A DNA stretch of 26,864 nucleotides, from the NCBI GenBank assembly GCA_029865195.1, contig JAOUHH010000007.1, positions 1 to 26,864 on the forward strand, written 5' to 3'. The stretch comes from Desulfobulbaceae bacterium (lineage in GTDB: Bacteria > Desulfobacterota > Desulfobulbia > Desulfobulbales > UBA5123). How positions within the stretch are numbered: position 1 is the stretch's first letter; each line of letters starts with the position of its first letter. The notes below the pieces were generated by a model, which searched no databases, was not told the DNA's origin, and saw only the letters and a program-made list of their open reading frames with translations. Of this stretch, positions 14,202 to 21,155 are shown piece after piece. Both the position numbers and the translations under genes were made by a program.

Positions 14202-15251
14202 ATGGAAAACGAGCATACCATGACACAAGAGTCAGCTCCATTTTACCGAAATTGGCGTGAACTGATCATGCCTGAGCGGCTGCTGCTGGACAAGGATAGC
14301 CATACTATCACGTATGGTAAATTCGTTTGCCAGCCGCTTGAGCGTGGTTTTGCCACCACCATCGGCAACTCCTTGCGGCGGATACTGCTCTCCTCGATTC
14401 AGGGCGCTGCGATCACCTCCATCAAGATCGATGGGGCGCTGCATGAGTTTTCGACCATCCCCGGGGTGCTGGAGGATGTGACGGGAATCATCCTGAATCT
14501 CAAGGAAGTCCGTTTGAAATTGAACTCTTCGGACTCCAAGGTCGTACGGATTGAGAAAACCACGCCCGGGCCGGTAACGGCAGCGGATATCATCAGTGAC
14601 GGCACCGTCGAGGTGATGAACCCCGAAAAGCATATCTGCACCATCACCAGCGGTGAGGGCAGGTTTGTTGCCGAACTGGAGGTACAGTGGGGCAAGGGGT
14701 ATTCGCCGGCGGAGCGCAATCGGCATGAGGAGCAGAGCATCGGCGTCATTGCCATCGATTCTATCTTCACACCGATCAAACAGGTAAAGGTCATCGTCAG
14801 CCAGGCACGTGTCGGTCAGCAGACCGACTACGACAAGTTGACCATGGAAGTGCATACCGACGGCAGCATCACCCCGGAAGATGCGTTGGCATATTCGGCC
14901 AAGATCCTCAAGGAGCAGATGACCATCTTCATCAACTTCGATGAGGACCATGCCGAGCCTGAGGCCGAACACGTCGTTGAGTCGGAATCAACCCCTCTCA
15001 ACGACAACCTCTACCGCAGTGTCGAGGATCTGGAGCTGTCCGTCCGCTCCGCCAATTGTCTGCGCAACGCCGAGATTCGTCATATCGGCGAACTGGTGCA
15101 GAAGACCGAGGCGGAGATGTTGAAGACGAAGAACTTTGGTCGTAAGTCCCTTAACGAGATCAAGCAGTTGCTTTCGGAGATGGACCTTGGCCTGGGGATG
15201 AAAATTGAGGGCTGGGAGCCTCCTGCATCTTCCGAAACCGTGGAAGAGTAG
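14202..15251 (+). CDS. rpoA: DNA-directed RNA polymerase subunit alpha
   Basis: A 349-residue alpha subunit. The N-terminal domain (about residues 20-245) has LERGFATTIGNSLRRILLSS, the assembly motif for beta and beta'. An acidic linker leads to the C-terminal domain (about 270-345), with SVRSANCLRNAEIRHIGEL; Arg282 corresponds to the key DNA- and activator-contacting arginine of E. coli. Neither candidate start has a strong ribosome-binding site. ATG 14220 (GAG six bases upstream) is an equally possible start and would give MTQESAPFYRNWRE. It is placed between rpsD and rplQ as usual. Confidence 0.97.
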   Translation: MENEHTMTQESAPFYRNWRELIMPERLLLDKDSHTITYGKFVCQPLERGFATTIGNSLRRILLSSIQGAAITSIKIDGALHEFSTIPGVLEDVTGIILNLKEVRLKLNSSDSKVVRIEKTTPGPVTAADIISDGTVEVMNPEKHICTITSGEGRFVAELEVQWGKGYSPAERNRHEEQSIGVIAIDSIFTPIKQVKVIVSQARVGQQTDYDKLTMEVHTDGSITPEDALAYSAKILKEQMTIFINFDEDHAEPEAEHVVESESTPLNDNLYRSVEDLELSVRSANCLRNAEIRHIGELVQKTEAEMLKTKNFGRKSLNEIKQLLSEMDLGLGMKIEGWEPPASSETVEE

Positions 15252-15276
15252 AAACGATATAGATTGAGGTTGCAAA

Positions 15277-15666
15277 ATGAGGCATAAGAAGGCAGGAAAA
15301 CGACTGGGCAGAACCTCTTCTCACAAGAAGGCGATGATCAGGAACATGGTCACCTCGCTGCTTGAGCACGAGCGGATTGTAACCACTGTGCCGAAGGCCA
15401 AGGAAGTTCGCCGGATCGCAGACAAGATGATCACCCTCGGCAAGAGGGGCGACTTGCATGCCCGCCGGCAGGCACTTTCCTTTATCCGTGATTCAGCCGT
15501 GGTCGCCAAACTGTTTGAGGGTTTGAAGGACGAGTACATGGAGCGCAATGGCGGTTACACCCGGATCATCCGTACCGGGCAGCGCATAGGCGACGCCGCA
15601 GATATGGCGATCCTCGAACTGGTCAACTACACCGAAGGCAAGGGCGAGGCGGCAGCCGCCAATTAA
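15277..15666 (+). CDS. rplQ: 50S ribosomal protein L17
   Basis: A 129-residue L17 starting MRHKKAGKRLGRTSSHKKAM, the invariant N-terminus, with LLEHERIVTTVPKAKEVRR and NGGYTRIIRTGQRIGDAADM. L17 binds at the 50S surface near the tunnel exit. TTGAGG precedes the ATG. It closes the ribosomal block: its stop is 18 bases before a strong terminator. Confidence 0.98.
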   Translation: MRHKKAGKRLGRTSSHKKAMIRNMVTSLLEHERIVTTVPKAKEVRRIADKMITLGKRGDLHARRQALSFIRDSAVVAKLFEGLKDEYMERNGGYTRIIRTGQRIGDAADMAILELVNYTEGKGEAAAAN

Positions 15667-15684
15667 GCCTTAAGAGTTCATCAT

Positions 15685-15728
15685 AAAAAAAGGCTATCAG
15701 AGTCATGACTCTGATAGCCTTTTTTTTT
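15685..15728. terminator. Bidirectional intrinsic terminator, perfect palindrome
   Basis: AGGCTATCAGAGTCA (15691-15705) is followed directly by its exact reverse complement. The stem is flanked by seven A residues on one side and nine T residues on the other, so each strand reads GC-containing stem then U-run. It ends the ribosomal block on the + strand and serves the convergent ACT-domain gene on the - strand, whose stop lies 50 bases away. Confidence 0.96.
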
Positions 15729-15778
15729 GTTTGTGGCCGAGGGAGTGATGCAGCACCAACTCCTCGGCTTCGTGCGTT

Positions 15779-16210
15779 TTAGATGGCGTAGATGTCTTCG
15801 CCGCTGAGTACCCGAATCCCTTCCTTGGTGAGTACGCTCAGCGCCTTGTCCGGATCAGAGAAGCGGAAGATGATCAGTCCCGCCTCGCCGGCCTTGTGGA
15901 CAAAGGCGTACATGTACTCCACCTGCAGGTCGTTGGCCCTGGCGGTGTCGAGCACACTCGCAAGACCACCTGGCTTGTCGGGTACCTCAAGCACCAGCAC
16001 CTCGTTTTTGCCAACGGTAAATCCGTTTTCCTGGAGGATCTGTCTGGCTTTCTCGTTGTCGTTCACAATCATCCGCAGGATGGCAAAGGCTGCGGTGTCG
16101 GCAAGCGACAGAGCGCGGATGCTGATGCCGTTTTCGGCCAAGATCGCGGTCACGTCCGCCAGCCTGCCTGAACCGTCCTCGAGGAATACCGCCAATTGGT
16201 CAACTTTCAT
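15779..16210 (-). CDS. Tandem ACT-domain protein, probable amino-acid sensor
   Basis: A 143-residue soluble protein made of two ACT domains, residues about 1-65 (MKVDQLAVFLEDGSGRLADV) and 70-140 (EVLVLEVPDKPGGLASVLD). Each has the glycine-containing turn typical of small-ligand binding. No catalytic domain is attached. Related short double-ACT proteins (COG4747-like, assigned from memory) are common in Deltaproteobacteria and often lie near phenylacetate-CoA ligase-like genes, which are not present here. The ligand is not known. The frame is open further upstream, but MKVDQL follows GAGAG and matches the domain start, so it was chosen. Confidence 0.88.
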   Translation of the reverse strand: MKVDQLAVFLEDGSGRLADVTAILAENGISIRALSLADTAAFAILRMIVNDNEKARQILQENGFTVGKNEVLVLEVPDKPGGLASVLDTARANDLQVEYMYAFVHKAGEAGLIIFRFSDPDKALSVLTKEGIRVLSGEDIYAI

Positions 16211-16720
16211 GGTACTCTCATGTCTGTTGAGGGGGAGGTTTGCATTGAATCCCGCCGCCGTAGTTGTCATTGGGGCGGGATGTTTGCGATTGGGTTGCAG
16301 CCGGGCGTGTAATGCCCGGAAAATGGCCGACCTGGATAGGGGGGCCTCATCTGCCGGTGGCAGGTTTTCACTGACGGTCTGTGGTGCCAACATCAAGTGT
16401 GCTCGCTTACTGATTGCCCCCTGTCCGGGGGGGTGCATCCTGGCCGCAGAATGGTCTGGCCGGCAAGGCATAAAAGTCGCTATTTCAGGCGGATACTTAA
16501 ACCTGATTTATACGCAGAGCGGCTTATTACCATGCTTTTGGATGGCCTGCAACTGCTAACATTGTTTCCCCTATGGTATCAATATATTAGTGCTGCGTGG
16601 GCCATTCCCTGCATGGGGGAGAGGATGCCGTGCCCGCAAGCGGCTAGCGAAAAAAACCTACCATAAGGGGCAAAGGTGAGGTATCTTTACCGCTTTTGCT
16701 GACGTGAAACTGCGGGGATT
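16211..16720. other. 510-base divergent intergenic region
   Basis: This gap lies between the ACT-domain gene (-) and thiF (+). No convincing protein-coding frame is seen. Local hairpins include CCGGGC-GTGTAAT-GCCCGG (about 16299-16317) and CCCCC-TGTCC-GGGGG (about 16419-16433). A weak promoter-like pair, TTGTTT (16562-16567) and TATATT (16583-16588) with a short 15-base spacing, faces thiF. I could not find the conserved core of a TPP riboswitch on either strand, although the downstream genes make the thiazole of thiamine. Confidence 0.5.
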
Positions 16721-17518
16721 ATGCTCTGGGTGAACGAACGGCCGCAGCCCTTTGCCGAGGGAATGCGCCTTGCCAATCTGATCGCCTCCGTGAAGCCGGG
16801 GGCGGATCTCTTTATTGTTAACGGATTTCCGGTCGCAGCAGATACCGAATTGCGGGCCGGCGATCATTGCTGGCTGATCAAGCGGGGTGAGATCCCGTCG
16901 CCCGATGAGATCGATTTTCTCCTCCACGCCCGCCATACCCCAGGGGTTCATCAGCGGGTCAGAATGGCGGCGGTGGGGATCATGGGGCTGGGCGGCCTCG
17001 GTTCGGCGGTGGCCTTGGCGCTTGCCCGGATCGGCGTCGGCCGGATGCTGCTCGTCGATTTTGATCTCGTTGAGCCGACCAACCTCAACCGGCAGCATTA
17101 TTTCGTCGATCAGATCGGGATGGCGAAGACCGAGGCCTTGCGGGAAACCCTGGCCAGGGTCAATCCGCATCTTCAGATCGCAACCGTCAACGAGCGGCTC
17201 ACCGCCCAGAGCATCGGCCGGTTGTTCGTTGATGTTGATGTCCTGGTTGAGTGTTTCGATGATCCGGTGATGAAGGCCGAGGCCTTGCGGGTAGCGCTTA
17301 CCGATCTCAAGGGGATCGGTTATGTGGGGGCTTCCGGGGTTGCCGGTTTTGGCGATAACAACACCATCCGCACCAGCCGCATCGCCGACCGGGTTTTTCT
17401 GGTCGGCGACGGCGAATCGGCCGCCGCGCCTGGGCAGGGGTTGATGGCACCCAGGGTTGGCGTCGCCGCGCATCAGCAGGCCAACCAGGTGGTGCGAATA
17501 CTGCTTGGCGAGGATTGA
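16721..17518 (+). CDS. thiF: ThiS adenylyltransferase ThiF with N-terminal ThiS-like domain
   Basis: A 265-residue E1-like enzyme that adenylates the C-terminus of ThiS as the first step of sulfur transfer to thiazole. Residues 1-60 resemble a ubiquitin-like ThiS/MoaD fold (MLWVNERPQPFAEG to HCWLIKRGEIPSP) but lack the terminal Gly-Gly. The Rossmann domain follows, with GLGGLG at 89-94, LVDFDLVEPTNLNRQ at 111-125 and the acidic CFDD at 178-181. It lacks the paired CxxC zinc motifs and long C-terminus of E. coli ThiF, matching the shorter 'family 2' ThiF group. Only Cys50 and Cys178 are present, so a covalent persulfide mechanism like E. coli's is doubtful. First gene of the thi operon; GGGGA just upstream is a poorly spaced ribosome-binding site. 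Confidence 0.9.
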   Translation: MLWVNERPQPFAEGMRLANLIASVKPGADLFIVNGFPVAADTELRAGDHCWLIKRGEIPSPDEIDFLLHARHTPGVHQRVRMAAVGIMGLGGLGSAVALALARIGVGRMLLVDFDLVEPTNLNRQHYFVDQIGMAKTEALRETLARVNPHLQIATVNERLTAQSIGRLFVDVDVLVECFDDPVMKAEALRVALTDLKGIGYVGASGVAGFGDNNTIRTSRIADRVFLVGDGESAAAPGQGLMAPRVGVAAHQQANQVVRILLGED

Positions 17519-17531
17519 GCCAGGCTTGGCA

Positions 17532-17744
17532 ATGAGTCATTCCATGAAGATTGTCTGTAACGGTGTCGAACGCGTGTGCGCACCGCAAACAAAACTTGTC
17601 GATCTCCTGTGCGATCTCGGTTTGGAGCCGGATACGGTGGTGGTCGAGTGCGATGGCGTGATTCTCAGGCGGGAAGCGTATGATACCCATCTCCTGACCG
17701 ATGGCTCGGTGTTGGAGTTGATTCGATTTGTAGGAGGCGGATGA
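17532..17744 (+). CDS. thiS: Sulfur carrier protein ThiS
   Basis: A 70-residue ubiquitin-like protein ending in VGGG, the glycine tail that is adenylated by ThiF and then turned into a thiocarboxylate. The body (KLVDLLCDLGLEPDTVVVE, then LTDGSVLELIRFVGGG) has the ThiS pattern. It is the sulfur donor to ThiG. The start is uncertain: ATG 17532 gives MSHSMKIVCNG and ATG 17544 gives MKIVCNG, and both have weak ribosome-binding sites. The tail has three glycines rather than two. It begins 13 bases after thiF and ends one base before thiG. Confidence 0.95.
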   Translation: MSHSMKIVCNGVERVCAPQTKLVDLLCDLGLEPDTVVVECDGVILRREAYDTHLLTDGSVLELIRFVGGG

Positions 17745-17745
17745 G

Positions 17746-18513
17746 ATGTTGACCATTGCCGGCAGGGAATTTCGTTCCCGACTGTTCGGCGGAACCGGCA
17801 AATTTGCGTCGGCAGAGGTGATGCGTGATGCCCTTGTCGCCTCCGGCACCGAGATGGTGACCGTGGCGTTGCGACGGGTTGATCTTGCCGATCCGGCCGA
17901 TGATATCATGCGGGTTCTCGACCGGGAACGTTATCTGCTGCTGCCGAATACCTCCGGCGCCCGTGACGCTCGGGAGGCCATCCGGCTTGCCCATCTGGCG
18001 CGCGCCGCCGGCGGCACGCCGTGGCTGAAACTCGAGGTGACCCCAGATCCGCGCACCCTGTTGCCCGATCCGGTGGAAACCCTGAAGGCCACCGAGGAAC
18101 TCGTCAAGGACGGCTTTATCGTGCTGCCCTACATGAACGCCGACCCCATCCTCGCCCTCCGCTTGCAGGATGCCGGAGCCGCCGCGGTGATGCCGCTGGG
18201 CTCACCCATCGGCACCAATCAGGGCATCGTCACCGCCTTTCAGGTTCGGATCATCATCGAGCAGGCGCGGGTGCCGGTGGTTGTTGACGCCGGGCTCGGC
18301 GCGCCGTCGCATGCCGCACAGGCCATGGAGATGGGGGCCGATGCGGTGCTGGTCAATACCGCCATAGCCGTTTCCGGCGATCCGGTGCGGATGGCGCGAG
18401 CCTTTGCCATGGCAGTGGCGGCGGGACGCGACGCCTATGAAGCCGGGTTGGGAGAGGCGCGGGAAAATGCCGCCGCCTCGTCGCCTGAAACCGGCCTCGA
18501 TTTCCTGCGTTGA
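17746..18513 (+). CDS. thiG: Thiazole synthase ThiG
   Basis: A 255-residue TIM-barrel enzyme that condenses 1-deoxy-D-xylulose 5-phosphate, dehydroglycine and ThiS thiocarboxylate into the thiazole phosphate. The Schiff-base lysine is Lys95 in TPWLKLEV. The phosphate-binding end of the barrel shows VVDAGLGAPSHAAQAMEMGADAV and the IGTNQGI loop. Length is normal. AGGAGG at 17732-17737, inside the end of thiS, drives translation. Its stop lies eight bases upstream of the thiH start. Confidence 0.97.
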   Translation: MLTIAGREFRSRLFGGTGKFASAEVMRDALVASGTEMVTVALRRVDLADPADDIMRVLDRERYLLLPNTSGARDAREAIRLAHLARAAGGTPWLKLEVTPDPRTLLPDPVETLKATEELVKDGFIVLPYMNADPILALRLQDAGAAAVMPLGSPIGTNQGIVTAFQVRIIIEQARVPVVVDAGLGAPSHAAQAMEMGADAVLVNTAIAVSGDPVRMARAFAMAVAAGRDAYEAGLGEARENAAASSPETGLDFLR

Positions 18514-18521
18514 GTCCGGCG

Positions 18522-19628
18522 ATGTTTGTAACCCCAGAGTTTGAGAGCCTGCGCAGCGCGGTGGCCGGCGCCACCGAAGCCGATGTGCGGCGGGCATTGG
18601 AAAGCATCCGGCCGGGGGAGCGCGATCTCGCCGCCCTCCTGTCGCCTGCCGCCGAGCCCTTTCTCGCCGCCATGGCCTCCCGCTCGGCTGCCGCCACCGG
18701 GCAGCGGTTCGGGAAAACCATCCAGATTTACGCACCGCTGTACGTTTCCAATCTCTGCGCCAACCGGTGTCTGTACTGCGGATTTTCGGCCGAAAACCGT
18801 ATCGACCGCCGTGCGCTCAGCCTGGATGAGGCCGAGGCCGAGGCGGTGCTGCTGCAGAAACGAGGCTTTAATCATCTGCTGTTGGTTTCCGGCGAGGCGC
18901 CGGCGGTGGGGGTCGAGTATCTCGAGGCCCTGGCCCTGCGCCTGCGGGATCGTTTTGCCGCCATCTCCATCGAGGTGCAGCCCCTGGAAACCGAGGGGTA
19001 CGCCAGGCTTTTCCGGGCCGGCATCACCGGGGTCGCCGTCTATCAGGAAACCTATGATCGCGTTACCTATGGCCGGATGCATCCGGCCGGGCCGAAGAGC
19101 GATTATGTCTATCGCCTCGCCACCCCGGCGCGTGGGGCGGCGGCGGGGTTGCGCGAGGTCGGCATCGGCTTTCTGCTGGGGTTAAGTGATTGGCGGGCCG
19201 AGGGGCTCGCGGTGGGGCTGCATCTCGCCTGGCTGCGCAAGGCCTTCTGGCGGACCGCCTTTACGGTTTCCTTCCCCAGGATGCGCCCGGCGGCCGGTGG
19301 TTTTCAGCCGCCGCAGCCGGTGAATGAGCGCCAGTTGACCCAGTTGCTGTTCGCCTTGCGGATTTTTGATCCGGATCTGGGGCTGGTCCTTTCCACCCGC
19401 GAGGACGCCCGGTATCGGGACGGGATGATCGGTCTGGGGCCAACCCGATATTCGGCCGGCTCCTGTACCGCCCCCGGCGGTTATGGCAGCCCGGACGGGT
19501 CGGCCGGCGAACAGTTCAGTGTCGGCGATCATCGCAGTATCGACGAGGTGTGCGCGGCCATCCGCGCCAAGGGGTTTGATCCGGTCCGCAAGGATTGGGA
19601 CGCTGTCTTTCAGCAGACAGCGGCATAG
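18522..19628 (+). CDS. thiH: Tyrosine lyase ThiH (radical SAM)
   Basis: A 368-residue radical SAM enzyme that cleaves tyrosine to dehydroglycine and p-cresol, feeding ThiG in anaerobes and enterics (instead of the oxygen-using ThiO). The 4Fe-4S motif CxxxCxxC is seen in NLCANRCLYCGF at about residues 79-86, followed by LLLVSGEAP and a C-terminal BATS-type domain with SAGSCTAPGGYG. ATG 18522 was chosen; a TTG at 18510 overlapping the thiG stop would add four residues. No strong ribosome-binding site exists for either. Having ThiH rather than ThiO fits an anaerobic organism. Confidence 0.96.
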   Translation: MFVTPEFESLRSAVAGATEADVRRALESIRPGERDLAALLSPAAEPFLAAMASRSAAATGQRFGKTIQIYAPLYVSNLCANRCLYCGFSAENRIDRRALSLDEAEAEAVLLQKRGFNHLLLVSGEAPAVGVEYLEALALRLRDRFAAISIEVQPLETEGYARLFRAGITGVAVYQETYDRVTYGRMHPAGPKSDYVYRLATPARGAAAGLREVGIGFLLGLSDWRAEGLAVGLHLAWLRKAFWRTAFTVSFPRMRPAAGGFQPPQPVNERQLTQLLFALRIFDPDLGLVLSTREDARYRDGMIGLGPTRYSAGSCTAPGGYGSPDGSAGEQFSVGDHRSIDEVCAAIRAKGFDPVRKDWDAVFQQTAA

Positions 19629-19669
19629 ATTTTTTCCATTCTACAAGAGAAACAAGGAGGAGTTGCACC

Positions 19670-20959
19670 ATGGCAGATTTGAAGAAGATGTACACCACGA
19701 TCCTCGGTGATCATTTCCCCATGGATATGACCATCACCTATGGTGATCAGAAACTGGTTTATCGCAAACGGACCTGGAAGATCGCCCAGGAGGACGGCAC
19801 CATTGACGAGCGCGGGGTTCGTTACGGCGAAAACCCCGACCAGGAAGCGGCCCTCTATGAGCTGGTGAACGGCAACCTCACCCTGGGCGACTGCCGGTTC
19901 ATCGCGCCGGGCAACGGCCTGGTGAGCGGGATTGCCGTCGAGGACATGCTGCAGGTGGGCAAGCATCCCGGCAAGATCAACCTCACCGACATCGACAACG
20001 GCCTGAACATCATCAAATACCTGATGGACAAGCCGGCGGCGGTTATCCTCAAGCACAACAACCCCTGCGGCGCCGCCTATGGTTCAACCCTGGCCGATGC
20101 CTACAACCGCGCCAACCGCGCCGACCGCATCGCTGCCTTCGGCGGCGCCATCATTCTGAACCGCGCCTGCGATAAGGCCACCGCCGAACTGCTGAGCCAG
20201 AACTACCTGGAGGTGGTCTGCGCACCCGAGTTCGAGGCCGGCACGTTAGAGATCCTCGCCCAGCGCAAGAACCTGCGGGTGGTCAAGATCGCCCGTATCG
20301 ACCGGCTGGCCGAGTTCGAGAAGTTCCGCTTCGTTGATTTCAAGAGCCTCATCGACGGCGGCATCATTGTGCAGCAGTCGGCGGTGAATTCCATCCGCTC
20401 GCTGGCCGATTTGAAGCCCGCCGTCTCCTCCTTCAAGGGCACCGAATACAAGGTGGAGCGCGAGCCCGACCAGCGCGAGATCGACGACATGCTCTTCGGC
20501 TGGGCTGTGGAGCACGGCGTGACCTCGAACTCCGTCATCTACGTGAAGGACGGTTGCACCGTCGGCATCGGCACCGGCGAGCAGGATCGGGTGGGTGTGG
20601 CCGACATCGCCGTCTACAAGGCGTATACCAAGTATGCCGACATCGTCTGCTGGGACAAGCACGGCATTCCCTATGCCGATCTGGTGCTGGAGATCGAGAA
20701 GGGCAAGCGCGACAAGGGCGAGAAGGAGGCGATCGACGCCAAGGTTCAGGCCGACCGCGCCGGGCTGCCCGGCTCGGTGATGATCTCCGACGCCTTCTTC
20801 CCCTACCGCGACGGCGCCGATGTCGGCATCCGGCAGGGCGTTTCCGCCATCCTGCAGGCGGGCGGCTCCATGCGCGACTTCGAGACCATTCAGGCGTGCA
20901 ACGAGGCAAAGCCTCAGGTGGCGATGAAGTACACCGGTCAGCGTTCCTTCAAGCATTGA
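19670..20959 (+). CDS. AICAR formyltransferase, stand-alone PurH-type domain
   Basis: A 429-residue protein matching the transformylase half of PurH, which formylates AICAR with 10-formyl-tetrahydrofolate in the next-to-last step of IMP synthesis. The conserved RYGENPDQ (51-58), the catalytic Lys128-His129 in ILKHNNPCGAAYG, RIAAFGGAIILN, and the C-terminal SDAFFPYRDGAD and AILQAGGSMRD blocks are present. The N-terminal IMP cyclohydrolase (MGS-like) domain of the usual bifunctional PurH, about 200 residues, is missing. In its place is only a short extension (MADLKKMYTTILGDHFPMDM). Cyclohydrolase activity must therefore come from another gene. AAGGAGGAG at 19653-19661 is a very strong ribosome-binding site, suggesting higher expression than the thi genes before it. 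Confidence 0.93.
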   Translation: MADLKKMYTTILGDHFPMDMTITYGDQKLVYRKRTWKIAQEDGTIDERGVRYGENPDQEAALYELVNGNLTLGDCRFIAPGNGLVSGIAVEDMLQVGKHPGKINLTDIDNGLNIIKYLMDKPAAVILKHNNPCGAAYGSTLADAYNRANRADRIAAFGGAIILNRACDKATAELLSQNYLEVVCAPEFEAGTLEILAQRKNLRVVKIARIDRLAEFEKFRFVDFKSLIDGGIIVQQSAVNSIRSLADLKPAVSSFKGTEYKVEREPDQREIDDMLFGWAVEHGVTSNSVIYVKDGCTVGIGTGEQDRVGVADIAVYKAYTKYADIVCWDKHGIPYADLVLEIEKGKRDKGEKEAIDAKVQADRAGLPGSVMISDAFFPYRDGADVGIRQGVSAILQAGGSMRDFETIQACNEAKPQVAMKYTGQRSFKH

Positions 20960-20989
20960 TCGGCGCAGGGTGGTAAACGGTTTTTGCGT

Positions 20990-21031
20990 ACAGAAAAGCG
21001 CGCTTCCCGCTGGGGGGGCGCGCTTTTCTGT
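20990..21031 (+). terminator. Intrinsic terminator after AICAR formyltransferase
   Basis: ACAGAAAAGCGCGC (20990-21003) is exactly complementary to GCGCGCTTTTCTGT (21018-21031), with a 14-base G/C-rich loop. The lower stem contains the TTTT run, so the GC core followed by TTTTCTGT acts as the terminator on the + strand. It could also work in reverse (AAAAG arm), but no - strand gene approaches it. Confidence 0.85.
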
Positions 21032-21155
21032 CGTGATGCGGCCCGCGTTGCGGTTGGTTGCTGAAAAGCATGAGCGCGTCGCAACTTTCGTGTATGCTGA
21101 TAGCTAGCCGCTGTTGCGGCGCACCCTCTTCTTGATCCTTAAAAGTTTTGGAACC

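Noticed and set aside
16211..16471. Upstream in-frame extension of the ACT-domain gene
   Set aside because: About 85 extra residues of low-complexity proline/alanine-rich sequence do not fit the two-domain architecture; MKVDQL is the natural start.
16211..16720. TPP, cobalamin or cyclic-di-GMP riboswitch before thiF
   Set aside because: Short fragments resembled parts of these motifs, but no complete conserved core could be found on either strand by eye.
21107..21120. GCCGC-TGTT-GCGGC hairpin as a terminator before the histidine kinase
   Set aside because: The stem is only five pairs and no T-run follows. The real terminator is at 20990-21031.
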